NCBI RefSeq assembly: GCF_040115645.1
Contig: NC_089554.1
Coordinates: 2,914,001-2,978,000, forward strand
DNA length: 64,000 nt
From: Euwallacea fornicatus
Lineage: Eukaryota; Arthropoda; Insecta; Coleoptera; Curculionidae
Direction of reading: 5' to 3'
The notes beneath the pieces were generated by a model that did not search any database, was not told where the DNA came from, and worked only from the letters and a program-made list of their open reading frames with translations. Shown here piece by piece: positions 12,801 through 24,490 of the stretch (positions within the stretch are counted from its first letter, which is position 1; the number at the start of each line of letters is the position of its first letter). Made by a program: the position numbers and the translations under genes.

Positions 12801-13107
12801 TTAATCTATTAGGTTTTCAACGCTTGTTGCAACGAATTTTTTGTTCAAAATCACGTTCTTAATCATTGGTTAAACTTACGAAAGTTATTCCCTACCACTT
12901 TGTATATTTATATACAGTAAAAAAACAAACATTTTTTGGGTAATATATTCTTTGATATATTTTTTTATTATTAAAGCGCTCTTATAAATTAGTTTTAAAC
13001 AGTATACCATTTATAATTTTTTTTAATGAAGTGCTGCTTAAATTACGAACAAAAAACTTAAATTATAAGAAAAATATCGATTATTGCTATGTTTAGGCAC
13101 AATACTG

Positions 13108-14780
13108 TATATGTTTATAATTCATAATATTTATTTTCATTTTACATAAGAGCAAACCCATTTAATTTTATGCATTTTAATTGCCATGGAGTATTCCACT
13201 GACGGCGGAAGGAAAACGAACAGGAAAGGTAAGCCACAAGCAACCATCGGCTTTGCCATGTTGCGGAGCCCCCAAAATATTTCCGTTCCCTGGAAATTCA
13301 TGCTGGATCTCCATGATAGCTTTGCCACGTACACCTGCTAGCAAATGCTACGATGGAGATCCTGGATTAATTTCTAGCAGACAGAAACATTGTAGGGAAT
13401 CCATAAAGTAGCGGCCCTGATACCTGACGACTGTGGTTTTCGCTTTTTTAAAGTAACCTCAGGCCTCTGTTCAGAGTAAAATTTTTCGATTTCGATACTA
13501 TTATTATGGCGTTTTTTAAATAAATTTAGCAGATTTCAAGTTAATTTAATTCTGACAAGAATACATTTTGCTCTATTGCACTTTTAATTCTTATTAGACT
13601 CAATTTTGTGGCTGCAGGGCATTCCTACCCCAACAAACTTTCAATATTTATGCAGCGTCTTATCAACTTTTTTAGCCAGTTTAATAATAGCTAAAATGCT
13701 AGTTATTAATGCAGTAAATTTGTTGAAATCTGAAGCGAAGATTCCAATTAATTTAATGTTATTCACGCTAAATTGGGCTGACAATTACCTCCCAGTATTG
13801 AGAATGATTTTTGTATCTGTTACAAGACTATCTTCAGTATCTCCATCTTTTTGATCTTTCGGTTTTTTCTTTAAATTTGGAAAGTGATACTGGAATCGCG
13901 ATTAGAGTGATATATTTGGAGCTGAATAAACTACACGTAAAATGACATACTTTGGAGGCTGTAAAGCCGTAACTCAAAATGCTTTGAAGGATATTTAATT
14001 TTTATTTATTTTTTTTATTTTTTTTTTTAGATTAACGGTATCTTTTCTTCCTAAGAAGTGGCCATTAGTGTCGAGATTAAATGGCTTGTGTCAGTATTTA
14101 CTGCAATAACCGTACTCGTTAAGACCGGCACCTTGTTAGTTCGAAGCCAATGTGGCCATAGCGGCGGCCGCCTTGGAGCGTTATTTTTATTGTGCCTTTG
14201 TGTGTGTGTATTTGCAGTCCTACATAAACACCCTTTTTTAGGCACTGAGCTGACATCACATTCTTGCTCGTTTTTATCAATAAACCTTAGCTGCAGCCAA
14301 GAAGCTTATTGGTAATTTTTGCACGAAACGTGTTTCATTAAAAGTGACATAAGCCATGATCTTTGAAATCAAATTTAAAATGATAAAAACATTTTTATGA
14401 AAGAGGGCGTCTATCGAACATAAGCAAATTTTTACTCAAGGTCATTTAAATGACATTTCAACACCAACTTCGTTTTTGTTGAATGAAACGGCCATTTTTT
14501 TTTGGTAAATTTGCAAGGAGCTTAAAAAATTAAGCATTTTTGTTAGCAAAGTTCTTTTCTAAAACTTCTCGCTTTCCAGATATGAACAAAAATTGCAGTG
14601 GCACACTTAAAATAACACATGATTTAATTTACAAAAAGACTTTATGTATGGAAAACAAAAATCCACAGATTCTAAAAACTTACCCATAATCATAGTAAAA
14701 ATTAACGTTAAACATGTATCGGTCGAACAAATGCTCGCAATGTTAACCTTTCGCATCTAGACATTTTCCAATTTTTCTGA
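13108..14780. other. Intergenic DNA; two less AT-rich patches of unknown function
   Basis: No gene is established. At 13170-13430 the composition is more balanced and a short frame contains CYDGDPGLISSRQKHC, faintly like the start of a Wnt domain, but too short to call. At 14041-14330 another patch contains GGCGGCCGCC, a short GT run (about 14198-14208) and an open 85-codon frame without recognisable domains. The rest is plain AT-rich DNA. Confidence 0.4.
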
Positions 14781-14789
14781 TCAACGATT

Positions 14790-15770
14790 TTGAAACAACT
14801 CCAAGCATTTTTTCAGTAATTGCTTCACAAAATCTGGTTCCTCATGTCATCAGGAGTTATTAGGACTTGAACGTACACTTTTTCTTTAAGATAATCCCAA
14901 AAAAAGTCTAATAGGGTCAAGTCCGGTGAACGGGGCGGCCGCTTCATTGGACCATTACGTCCTATCTATGTTTTAGGAAGCGTTTCATTTAAAACGTTTC
15001 GCGCTAGATGAGCAAAATGGGCTGTACATTCATCATGACGATATCGCAAAGCAAGTTTTCGGTCAAGAGTAAGCTTTTCCAACAAAACCTGTAGGTAATT
15101 TGAGAAAAAGGTACGATATTTCATTCCATTTAAATAGCTTTCAGTAAAAAATGGTCTTATTATTCTGTTGCCGACAATACCGCACTAAACGTTAACTGCC
15201 CAAGGTCTTTGATATTTTATTTGTCTCAGTCGGTAAGGAAATTTCAAGGAACTCATAGTGTATGTGTTGGCGATTCACTTCACCATGGTATGCGAAAGTG
15301 GATTCCTCGGAAAAAAGCACATTAAAGAAAGAGTTTTTATTCAAATCTAATTTTTCCCTTGTTAAAATATAAAATTTTACCCGCTTTTCGATACCCTTGT
15401 CATAAAATTTTTGCTAAAGGGAAACATGATACAGATGCGACTTATTTAATTTTAAAATGCGATCCACAGTGGTCAACTAAACGCTCAAATTTCTTAACGA
15501 CAGATGGCAACTTACACGGAGATCAACAACTACGACCACTAAAAGAGTTATTTGTTTTTTTTCATTGGTGGCAGTTCTTCTGTGGGTTTTTACTTTTCTC
15601 TACGTTGTCACTTTGAAGATATTCTTTGATTATTGGATAAAAAGTCTATGCCTAGGTGCTTAGTCTTTAAGAAATCCGTGCACATAGATCTGACAAGCTT
15701 CAGCGCCGTTTTGACCAGTTTCTTCATAAGCTAACACTATTTAAATGTTGTATTCTTTAGAAAAGTTCTA
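14790..15770 (-). pseudogene. DUF4817-type transposase pseudogene
   Basis: On the minus strand, starting near 15770, the pieces run YEETGQNGAEACQIY (matching the DUF4817-like DNA-binding module), STFAYHGEVNRQ, a YRHDECTAHFAHLAR block in the place of QHDGAPAHFS, and RPPRSPDLTLLDFFWDYLKEKVYV (third acidic position, about 14925). Multiple stops and frameshifts break it. The termini were not found, so only the coding remnant is marked. Confidence 0.72.
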
Positions 15771-16035
15771 CTTTTTCCACTTTAAAATTAACAGATTTAC
15801 TTGAAAAACAAATAATCAGCTTCGTCTTAAAAGTTTCTTTGAAATTTTAAATAAATTCGATATTCCAAAAAATAATAATTTACGAGTACATTCGAATGGA
15901 AACATGGCTTGTTTGTTTGACTGATAAATGCTTAAAAATAATTTTGCTTTGATTTTGGGTTAATGTTTAGAATCTGGGATTTTTTATATTCCATTAATAA
16001 AATTTTTTTCGTAACTTAAGTCATGTGTTAATATA

Positions 16036-17921
16036 CAGGGTGGCCCATTTAAAACACCAGTCCACCTGAAATGTCTTGGATGGAATTTTTTATTTTGGAA
16101 AACTTCCAGACACGTCAGTTTTACTTTTAAGGACATTTTTAGATCGTTAATGCGTATGTGTAGCGTAATTCCCCTAAACGAGGTGGTAACCTATTCAAGA
16201 ACCTTAAATGGTACGGGAGTCAAGTGACACATCAAATGACAGGTATTTCAGTTTTTTTTTAAAGTATGCTGAAATTTTTTGCTTTGATTTTAAATATTGT
16301 AAAAAACCGTTTTAAAACGTTGATGAAATAAATTTAATATTTGTTTTAAATAATGTTTTGTAACATTAAGTGCTCAGATTGTGACCCATTTACTTCCATA
16401 CAATAATAAAGTCTTTGTTTAACCTTTTTTGAACATTTCGTAGCATTCCGGGAGTTACTTTACCACGTGCTATCACTAATCGGTGGCGAAAATCTTCTAA
16501 ACAGGTAGATTTAATTTTATAAACAACAGTTTTTAAATGGCCTCATAAGAAAAAATCTAATAATGTTAAATCAGGCGACCCTGGGGGTTATTCAATGAAA
16601 CCTCTTCTACCAATTCAGTGTTGGGGAATGTCTTGGTCCAAAAAGTTATGTACAGGAACTGCATAGAGTGGCGCGACGTCATTCTATTGAAAAAATACAT
16701 CATCTTCTGGGACCTGATTGTCGTTTTCAAGAATATCCACAATGTGACGGTATATGAAGTCTTGAAACTGATGGAAGTAAGATTCACCAGTCAAGTTATC
16801 AGGTAGAAAAAAAGATCCAACAATACGACTTTGCAAAATTCCAGCCCGTACATTCAATTTTTTTGCATACTGTGAATTCTGTTCACTCATAATTCTGTGA
16901 TTCAAATCACTCCAATATCTGCAATTATATCTGTTGACGAAACTACTCAGAAAGAATGTGCATTCGTCACAAAAGCACTTAGAATGTAAAAAATTGGGAT
17001 TGATCAAGATGCTTCCAGTCATTAGCTCACAATATTGGATACGGCGATCTGGATCATGTCCATTGCTCTCATGAATGAGATGAAAATTATGCCTTTTCAA
17101 GATCCTTTAAATACTACTATCTGGAACACCTGAAGTTGCTTCTAATTTTCGGGTCCTTGAAATAAACTTTTCTTCATTTACATGATCCAATTCAGTACAC
17201 CCCAAAGTTGAAATATGTGCAGCCTCGTTAGTAACGGCGTATCGTCTTTCATGTTTTTGTTAGTAATGGATTCAGTCTCCATGAATTTAGATATTAAATT
17301 CGTCACGTAGGGATGACTCAAATTTTTACTTGGATGCTTTCCATTAAATTTTTTTTTGCAGTTTCACGGGTTATTTTATTGTTTTTGAACTATATGGTAA
17401 CAATCTAAATCCTCTCTACAGTGGCGTAAACCATGATGGTTTGGATCGTCGGATGAATCGATGAATTTCACGGTACGATTCTGATTAGTGTCAAATCAGA
17501 ACAAAACTACCTGTTCAATATTAACAAAACCCATCACCTTATCTTAACAATTCGACGATGAACATCATTTTTTGTAGTATGATGAGTTTATTACTATAAA
17601 GTTTAGGCCACTTCCTCATTTTATTTCACCGATATTCTAAAACGATTTTTTCGCAATATTTAAAGACGCAGCAAAAAATTTTCAGCATACTCGTGAAGAG
17701 AATTGAATTACCTTTGATTTGATGTGCCACTTGCCACTTGCCACGCCATTTAAGATTCTCGCAGGGGCCGCCGCCTCGTTTAGGGGGGCCTCTTTAAACC
17801 TACAAAGTTATGATCTAAAAATGCCCCCCTCGACAGTAAAATTAACACGTTTTGGTGTTTTTCGAAGAAAAACATCGCATTCAAGATGTTTGAACTGGAT
17901 CGTTTTAAATGGGCCACCCTG
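16036..17921 (-). mobile_element. Long-TIR Tc1/mariner-superfamily element, 1.89 kb
   Basis: TA-flanked (16034-16035, 17922-17923). The ends read CAGGGTGGCCCATTTAAAAC and its reverse complement. Inverted similarity extends about 290 bp inward: AAGTATGCTGAAATTTTTTGC at about 16263-16283 pairs with GCAAAAAATTTTCAGCATACT at about 17671-17691. The interior carries a minus-strand transposase pseudogene. Confidence 0.88.
16360..17400 (-). pseudogene. DDE transposase pseudogene of the long-TIR element
   Basis: Minus-strand blocks in order: NLISKFMETESITNK (the helix-turn-helix LVxKFxETGSV module), TRKLEATSGVPDSSI, RILKRHNFHLIH, NCRYWSDLNHR, AGILQSRIVGSFFLPDNL, a degenerate NDVAPLYAVPV (normally QDGAPPHY) and PPGSPDLTLLDFFLxGHLKTVVY. 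The longest uninterrupted piece is 138 codons at 16684-17100. Stops and a frameshift near 17105 disable it. Its closest relative in the window is the transposase at 26130-27148, which shares NLTGExYF and NRxNxRYWSD. Confidence 0.88.
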
Positions 17922-17989
17922 TATTCCGACTGTGCTACTTCAATTTTTGTTTATATTTGGAAGAGGACGAGTTTTTGAGAAAAAAGGTT

Positions 17990-18166
17990 ACAAAGAAATT
18001 GGTGTTCCATTGAAAAAGACAAAGTTCGACTTGAAATGCCCTTTAACTGACCTTGAATAAGAAGGTGCTGATGTGCACTGGAGGTGCCCTTTCACGGCAA
18101 ACTTTTTTTAAATTCAAATTTGGCCTCGGAGATAATGGCTTGTGCCGCTTTAAATGAGGCACCCTG
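17990..18166. mobile_element. Solitary transposon terminus
   Basis: The sequence ends GGCACCCTG followed by TA (18167-18168). On the minus strand it begins CAGGGTGCCTCATTTAAAGC, like a terminal repeat, but the interior differs from the neighbour ending at 17921 and no partner end was found. It is probably a relic of a different family. Confidence 0.5.
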
Positions 18167-21100
18167 TAAAATAATAAGGAAAACCATACATCTCGCAGGC
18201 AAAGACGGGTGATCGCTTAATGTTTATTGGATCGATGCGTCCCACGTGTCTTTTAATTAACCGAAACATCGATACCTCTAACGCATGTGGTTTGAGCTTG
18301 ATATAAAAATTTTCATTTATCAGAAATTGAATTTTAACGATGAGTTCTTGAACACACGTTCTCTAAACAAAAAAATACCTCCCGCATCGGCCCGGCCGCA
18401 ATAATTTTTTTTCACAGTTCCAAAAAATGTAAATTATTCCCCCGAAATGGTAAAGCGCCCCATGTTGAGCCATTTTATTTGTGTATGAACAGTGATCCGA
18501 GTTGAATGAAATGGGAGTAATAAAATACACGTCCTTCAAACCCTTAACAATTTATAATGGGAATTTTTTTCCTGTTCTAGCTGAAAGGAAACTAACCGGG
18601 ATGAGGGTCAGATAAAAAAAAAACGACGTGATTTTTTCGATGAAAATCTCCCATTTGTCAATTCAACTCAATCAAATCAAATAGTAACATCAAATTTAAA
18701 AAACGAAAGCTTGTAAATAAGGGCTTTCTGTTAAGGATTACTGGTTCAGAGACACATGCAGCAAGTGTTGCGTACCCGCCCAATTGGGGCCCTGCCTGAT
18801 GGAATTAGGGTCGCGGATTCATTGCAATTTATGCCATTTGGTTTCATTAAAAAAAACCATGTTTTAATGCCTGTTAGTTAAATTCGATTTTGCGCAGCTT
18901 AATTAAGTAGGTACCTATCGTCCGGCGATGTTTAGCTCGCTAATGAGCTAATGCAGATTTGATTCGTTCCTGTGCTGTATGGAGTACGTTCGTATTTACT
19001 TCAAATTTTGCATGGCAACGTTGCCCCCTCTGAAAGGCAACAGATGGAAGGCATTTCCGTTTTAACAAGCCCTTAATAAGGTCCGTTAATTAAACGCGTT
19101 GCCACCAAATTTTATCATTAATATTTTTTTCAACCTTCGGGCTATTTTATTCTCCAGTGAAGTGGCAATTCGTCACGGAGTTAACGCTTTTCTTTGTCTT
19201 CAAATTTAGAAAAAGTACACCCCGAAGCCTTAAAATATTGAACTTGATGTAACGGCAATAATTACCACTTTAAGGCGAATGTTATTCTTTAATATCGTGA
19301 GTAAACCAGTTCAAAATTGGATTTTAACTATAACAATCCGAAAGTGTATTATCTTTTGACTCTACGCAGGAGGTAGTTATTTCTCAGTCAAATTAATGGC
19401 ATCAGAAATTTTCAATTTTTAATGAGAAAGGTATTTGCAAACACGCAGCGAGGGTTCAGGAATACAATTGACTCAAAGCACGCTGTATTTAAATTATTAA
19501 CAAAACGAAGAACTGGCTTAATGGGTGACACTTCATGAATTTATGAGCCTAAAATAATGCGTGGATGACCTTTTTAGGCACGAAACGGTTAAAACTCCAT
19601 GAAGCATTAGGAAATTTGCATTTACAGCAAAATTCCGAATAAAAAAAAAACAATACAACACAACAGCTATTGGATGTTTCTGAATAAGTCTGTCTACGGC
19701 TTACCGTAGGTCCCTGCGAGCAAAAATACGCAAACAAAGTTGATACCAACATGGTCTTCGCTTCCTGCTCGGAACATGGGATGATAAAAAGTAATTATTT
19801 TTTTAGTTTCTTCGTAATATGTCTGTTCCGACATTATGTATTTTTACGAAAATTGGGAAGTGTAAAATCGGTGAAGAGGCACATCTCCTAAGGACAAAAA
19901 ACGTCTCTAATTTCACCAGAGGCGTCTCATTGATGTGACATTGAACATTTTAAATGGAAAATATTATGTGCCTCCTGTTTAAAGAAAATAAAAATAAAAA
20001 TAACTCACATTTCTCTAAAAAAAAGATCTTTTGAATGTTTTTTTTTCAACATTAACCGTTTTTATGAGAAAAATAAAACGCAACAATCTGCAACTGAGAA
20101 ACGACGGGATTCATTTATTTAATACGGAAAAATCACTGGTAATTTTTAAAATAGTATACGATAATATGCGAAAAAGGGCCGAGGCATGAATTTCTGCCGA
20201 TGGAGGGAATTTTAATACCTTATTTAATTGTTTTTGTTAGAAGTAACGGTAATGCACCTAACTTAGTCTTGCAGTTTTAATAGTAGTTGGCAAATGGGTT
20301 TTTTTCGTGAAAACGGTTAACGTCGTGAAACACACTGACGAGACCTTTTTCTCACCCAAATATGAAGCAGTCGGAAAATAAAATAAATTTGTTTAAACCA
20401 ATGACGTGTCATGTTTTTCGTTTGATTTGTTGAGTCACATTAACGGGAACGCCACTGGTGAATTTTCGAACAATGCTTTTCCCTTAAAAAATGCGTCTCT
20501 ATGCCCATTTTACTTTCCCCGATTTTCATAGAAATATTTACGAATTCGATTTGTAAACGCCGCAAATATTTAATTCCGCAACGCACGTATTAGGAAAAAA
20601 TGCAAAAAATAAAAATATTTTTATTCACCCTGTATTTCGGACAGGAAGCGAAAGCAGTTTGATGTCCGCATGAACTTTTTTCTTATGGTGGCTACAGGAA
20701 TCTACAGTAAACAGTTGTAAACATTCTGCGTAATGATCGAGACATGGACCAACCTGGTCCATGTCTCGCTCGCTCGGTCCATGAGTCAGCCTGACTCATA
20801 CCATAATTTGTAACGGGTGTTACCGAACAAGTTCCAGGAGCTGTGATTGAGCCGATGTAGGAATGATGCAATGTTAATTAAAGGGAGCGCAGAAAAGAAG
20901 CAATTGGCAGAGAGAAAAGGAAGTGAGAGGGATGCGGAAACGGAAGAAACTATCAAGTTATTACTTCTCGCTGAAACATATTTTTTTTTGGAAACAGAAA
21001 GAAATTTGTAGATCTGCTACAGTAGTGACTGTGACAAAATCTGTAACTTTAGATTCGTGCAACCAACCTCCAACGTTTAGCGTTTGCGAGATTCCGATGG

Positions 21101-22558
21101 GAGGGTTCGAATATGAAACGTCCTCTAAATACCGTGTTCACGTTGCTAAGATTTATACGCCGCAAGGAGCAGCCAAGATCTAATTGCTTAATGGATGATT
21201 AGCTGAAATTTTAACTTCGTAATGCAATTTTAGTACAAGAGCACTTTTCGGCTCACAATTATCCAATGCGTAACGAGCAAATTAGAGAGAAAGGCAGCGA
21301 ACCTTCATTAGAAATCGAAGTATATAATTATTGATAATTCCTAGTTATCCACGGTTCATCTCATAATCGTGCCACATAATGCTTTTCTAGATCTAACTTT
21401 AAAATTAAGCTTTAATTCATTCCTGGTTATATTTACTTTGCATTTTGCTTTTGTAAATACAAATTAAATTGTTGCGACCCAAATCAAAACGATAAATTAC
21501 CGTGTAATGGGCAAAAAATCCAAGGAAAGTTTGTTGTTTTAAGGGTGATGGATCAATTCCGGTGGAACGTTGCGTTATCCGGGAGCTTCTCCTGGCAAAG
21601 ATGTGAAAACATTTATTATAAAAACAGTTTAAATTTTCATAAATTTTATAATGTTGAAATTCTGAGAGGGCGGTTGGCGCAATAAATCGAAGGTGACTAG
21701 TGGTTAATTACATTTGTTTTTCTAATGATGACTTTGGTTTAGTTTTTCTGAGTAAATTACGAGCAAAAAGGAAAAATCTGAGAATTAATATTTACCATAG
21801 AGTTCCGAACTAATTTAATAAATGAGCGAAAGTGACGGAAGTATCAAAACTCTATAGGCGCATGACGCTGTCAGTAAATTATGAATTTCAACATTTAGTT
21901 CGTTTCAGTTCAAATTGTAATACCGAAGAGTGATATCTTCAGCTGAAAAGTTCTGAGTAAGTCCGAGAAACTTAAGCCAGTGACTTACTATTAAGTGCAT
22001 CAAATGCAGTTCTCTATTGACCCACTTTTCACCAGCAAGCGGAAATTCTGAATATGTTTGCAGTTAATTATGATTGGTCTATACAAATTGGAATGTTGTC
22101 GATTAATTAGGCGAGTACATGTATGGAACTGTTTAGGCTAAAAGGCACAGCGAATGAAGAATTTTTTCAATGTTGTATTTGACCAATCTCTCTGTTGAAG
22201 GCCAAAGTGAGATAGATCCGTGATCGCGTTACTTGCTCAACATATTTAACTTGAACTAATCGCTAAGAGACTGTTAACAAAATGAACAGATGGGAATTTT
22301 CGTAGCTATCTACCTTTCGGTGCTAGGATTTAGCGGAGCGCTGACATGGTACACAAAGTGAGGTTTTTCGATGATTGATGAAGGGATCTCGGAATCTAGT
22401 AGAGTTGCAAAATCCTTTTCTGGAGGCTACTTTAAAATCAGTTTGGATTTTTGAAAAGGGTTGCTTGGTTTACTACATATTTAACGAAAAGCAAGCTTTG
22501 CCGATACGTTTAAGTTGATTTAGCCAAGTTACTTTGGTTTTAAGAAAGCAGTATTATG
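18167..22558. other. Intergenic DNA, no gene recognised
   Basis: No reading frame with a recognisable domain. The 86-codon frame at 20923-21183 and the minus-strand frame at 19549-19752 look like chance. A lone transposon end (CACCCTG then TA) sits at about 20627-20635. Two adjacent perfect hairpins at 20739-20799 are listed separately. Confidence 0.5.
20739..20799. repeat. Two adjacent short perfect hairpins
   Basis: GAGACATGGACCA (20739-20751) is followed after 3 nt by its exact reverse complement (20755-20767). Thirteen bases later ATGAGTCA (20781-20788) is followed after 3 nt by TGACTCAT (20792-20799). The block GGTCCATG occurs in both units. No U-run follows and this is not bacterial DNA, so it is not a terminator. 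The second arm also contains TGAGTCA, the AP-1 core. The function is unknown. Confidence 0.8.
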
Positions 22559-23159
22559 CAGAGTGTCTCTAAACATTTGTCGGAAAATGAAGGGTGGGGG
22601 GATTCTTTGGCTCGTTATAAGAAAAAAGATTCCTCTTAACATATGTCCGTAGACGCACTGTTTTCTAGATACACGGTGTCAGAAAATTTTTGTTTTTTCA
22701 GTTTTTTGACGATATCTCAGGAATCGTTGGAGGTACAAAATTCAGGTTTTTAATACATATTTTCATTAATATTAATTACGTTTTGAGCACTACTCCAATT
22801 TTTTCCATATGCCATAGACGGAGATTTTAGTGAGGCTCGAGATTTTTTTGCCTCTAGTTTTTGCGCCATCGAGAAAATTTGCATTTTAGACGCACATTTT
22901 ATACCGCCAATAGGTTTTACACAAAAAAGGTACTCATGGTCAAGTGTTCTTGTCAATAACAAAATACTATGTTACTACTTTTTTCGTGTTTTCCAAAGCT
23001 TGTATTTTGTTAATAAAAACGTATATTTCGTTCTGGTCGGCTGATTTAGTGCACTTTTTCACGTTAGTATTATTGACTATTATTCTTAATCAAGCAATAC
23101 CGTTTATTGTTAAATTAATTTGTTTATCCTCAGTATTTTGTTTGCATGAATGATATAAA

Positions 23160-24233
23160 ATGACTAATTACACTGATGGAGATATGTGTGATGTGCATTT
23201 TGTTTATGGTGTTGCCGATGGAAATGCAGCAAAAGCTAGACGAATTTATCAAGAAAAGTTTCCAAACCGACAGATACCAAATGAAAGAACATTTATTCGC
23301 ATTCATAAAAGTCTACATAGAACTAGACGTTTTCATAAACGAGCTGTTGGAAATGAATGACCCAGTCTGCTTTTTTCGCAAGTTGAAGAAACTGTTCTTC
23401 AAGAAATTGAAGAAGCTGTTCCTCAAGAAATTGAAGAAGCTGTTCTTTAAGAAATTGAAGACGATCCACTAACAAGTACTAGAAAAATAGCTTCAGACCT
23501 AAACCTTAGTCACGTTATAGTGTGGAGGAAATTAAAAAGTCAGATGTTATATTCTTATCACATACAGCAACTACAGGCCCTTTAACCTGGAGATTTCTCA
23601 CAAAGACTGGCGTTGTGTCAATGGTTAAAAAAAAATGCACAAAATCCTCGCTTTATAACACAAGTTTTATTTACTGACGAAGGAAATTTTTCTCGCGATG
23701 CAATCATGAACTTCCATAATAACCATGTATGGGCCAACGCAAATTCGAACGCCATAATGGAAGGCTATCATCAGTAAAAATTTGTCGATAATATTTTGGG
23801 CGGATGTGGTAGGAGAGCATTTAATAGGGCCATATTTTTTGCCATGAACACCAAATGGTTCATTATATCACCATTTTCTCGAAGAAGAGTTTCCAGGACT
23901 TTTAAAAACGTTCCACTTCAATTAAGAAACGAAATATTGTTTATTCAGGATGGTACTCCTACATGTTTTATTTTAATAACGCGTTAATTCTTAAATGAAC
24001 AGTTTACGAACCTCTGGATAGGTTGGATAGGACCACCAGCTTGGTCTCTTCGGTCGCCAGATTTAAATGTTTTAGAATGTTTTTGTGGGGTCACCTGAAA
24101 CGTTTAATTTACACTACGTCAGTTAATACTGTTCGAGAACTGAGGAATTGCATTATTATATCCTGCAATGCGTAATTTGGAGGTCTGCATTACCATAGGA
24201 GGAGACCACTTTCAACAATTGTTGTTATTTTAA
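23160..24233 (+). pseudogene. DUF4817-type DDE transposase pseudogene
   Basis: It begins at ATG 23160 (MTNYTDGDMCDVHFVYGVADGN) with the DUF4817-like module including YQEKFPNRQIPNERTF. It then runs through VEETVLQEIEE, LTSTRKIASDLNLS, LLFTDEGNFS (first aspartate), NNHVWANANS, FIQDGTPTC (second), RSPDLNVLECF (third position degenerate) and the terminal GGDHFQQLL before TAA at 24233. Frameshifts and stops occur after VGNE, near 23450 and near 23776, among others. A 24-bp repeat has expanded inside it (23377-23460). Confidence 0.88.
23377..23460 (+). repeat. 24-bp tandem repeat inside a transposase pseudogene
   Basis: About 3.5 units of a 24-mer of the type AAGAAATTGAAGAAGCTGTT plus four bases. 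Because 24 is a multiple of 3, the expansion adds whole eight-residue blocks (EIEEAVPQ-like in the transposase frame). It lies between the DNA-binding and catalytic parts. Confidence 0.85.
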
Positions 24234-24490
24234 GATGCTAATTTTCACAGTGGCGTAAAAATTAAAGTAGCGCTCAAAACGTAACTAATATTAATGATAA
24301 TACGTGTATAAAATCTGAATTCTGCATCTCAAACGATTCCCGTGATATCGTCAAAAAACTAAACATTTTTTTTTATACCCTGTGTCTCGAAAACGGTTTG
24401 TTTGCGAACCCATATTGATAGGAACTTTTTTTCTTATAACGAGTCAAAGAATCACCCTTCATTTTCCGACACATGTTTTGAAACACTCTG

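Larger units (their letters stand above)
10818..13107 (+). mobile_element. Tc1-like element interrupted by a second transposon
   Basis: The left end CAGTGTTGCGATAAAGATAGC and the right end (reverse complement CAGTATTGTGCCTAAACATAG) are inverted repeats flanked by TA (10816-10817, 13108-13109). The span is 2290 bp, but 10909-11795 is a separate TA-flanked element inserted near the left end. Removing it and one TA leaves about 1.40 kb, a normal Tc1 size. The dead transposase lies at 12170-12800. Confidence 0.8.
22559..24490 (+). mobile_element. Long-TIR Tc1/mariner-superfamily element, 1.93 kb
   Basis: Inverted repeats of about 240 bp: 22559-22796 and about 24255-24490. Shared blocks include TCGGAAAATGAAGGGTG, CTCGTTATAAGAAAAAA, TTTTTTGACGATATC and ACGTTTTGAGC. 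A TA follows the right end; the left flank is TG. The interior holds a DUF4817-type transposase pseudogene. Confidence 0.88.

Noticed and set aside
20739..20799. Rho-independent terminators
   Set aside because: The hairpins lack a U-tract and the DNA is eukaryotic.
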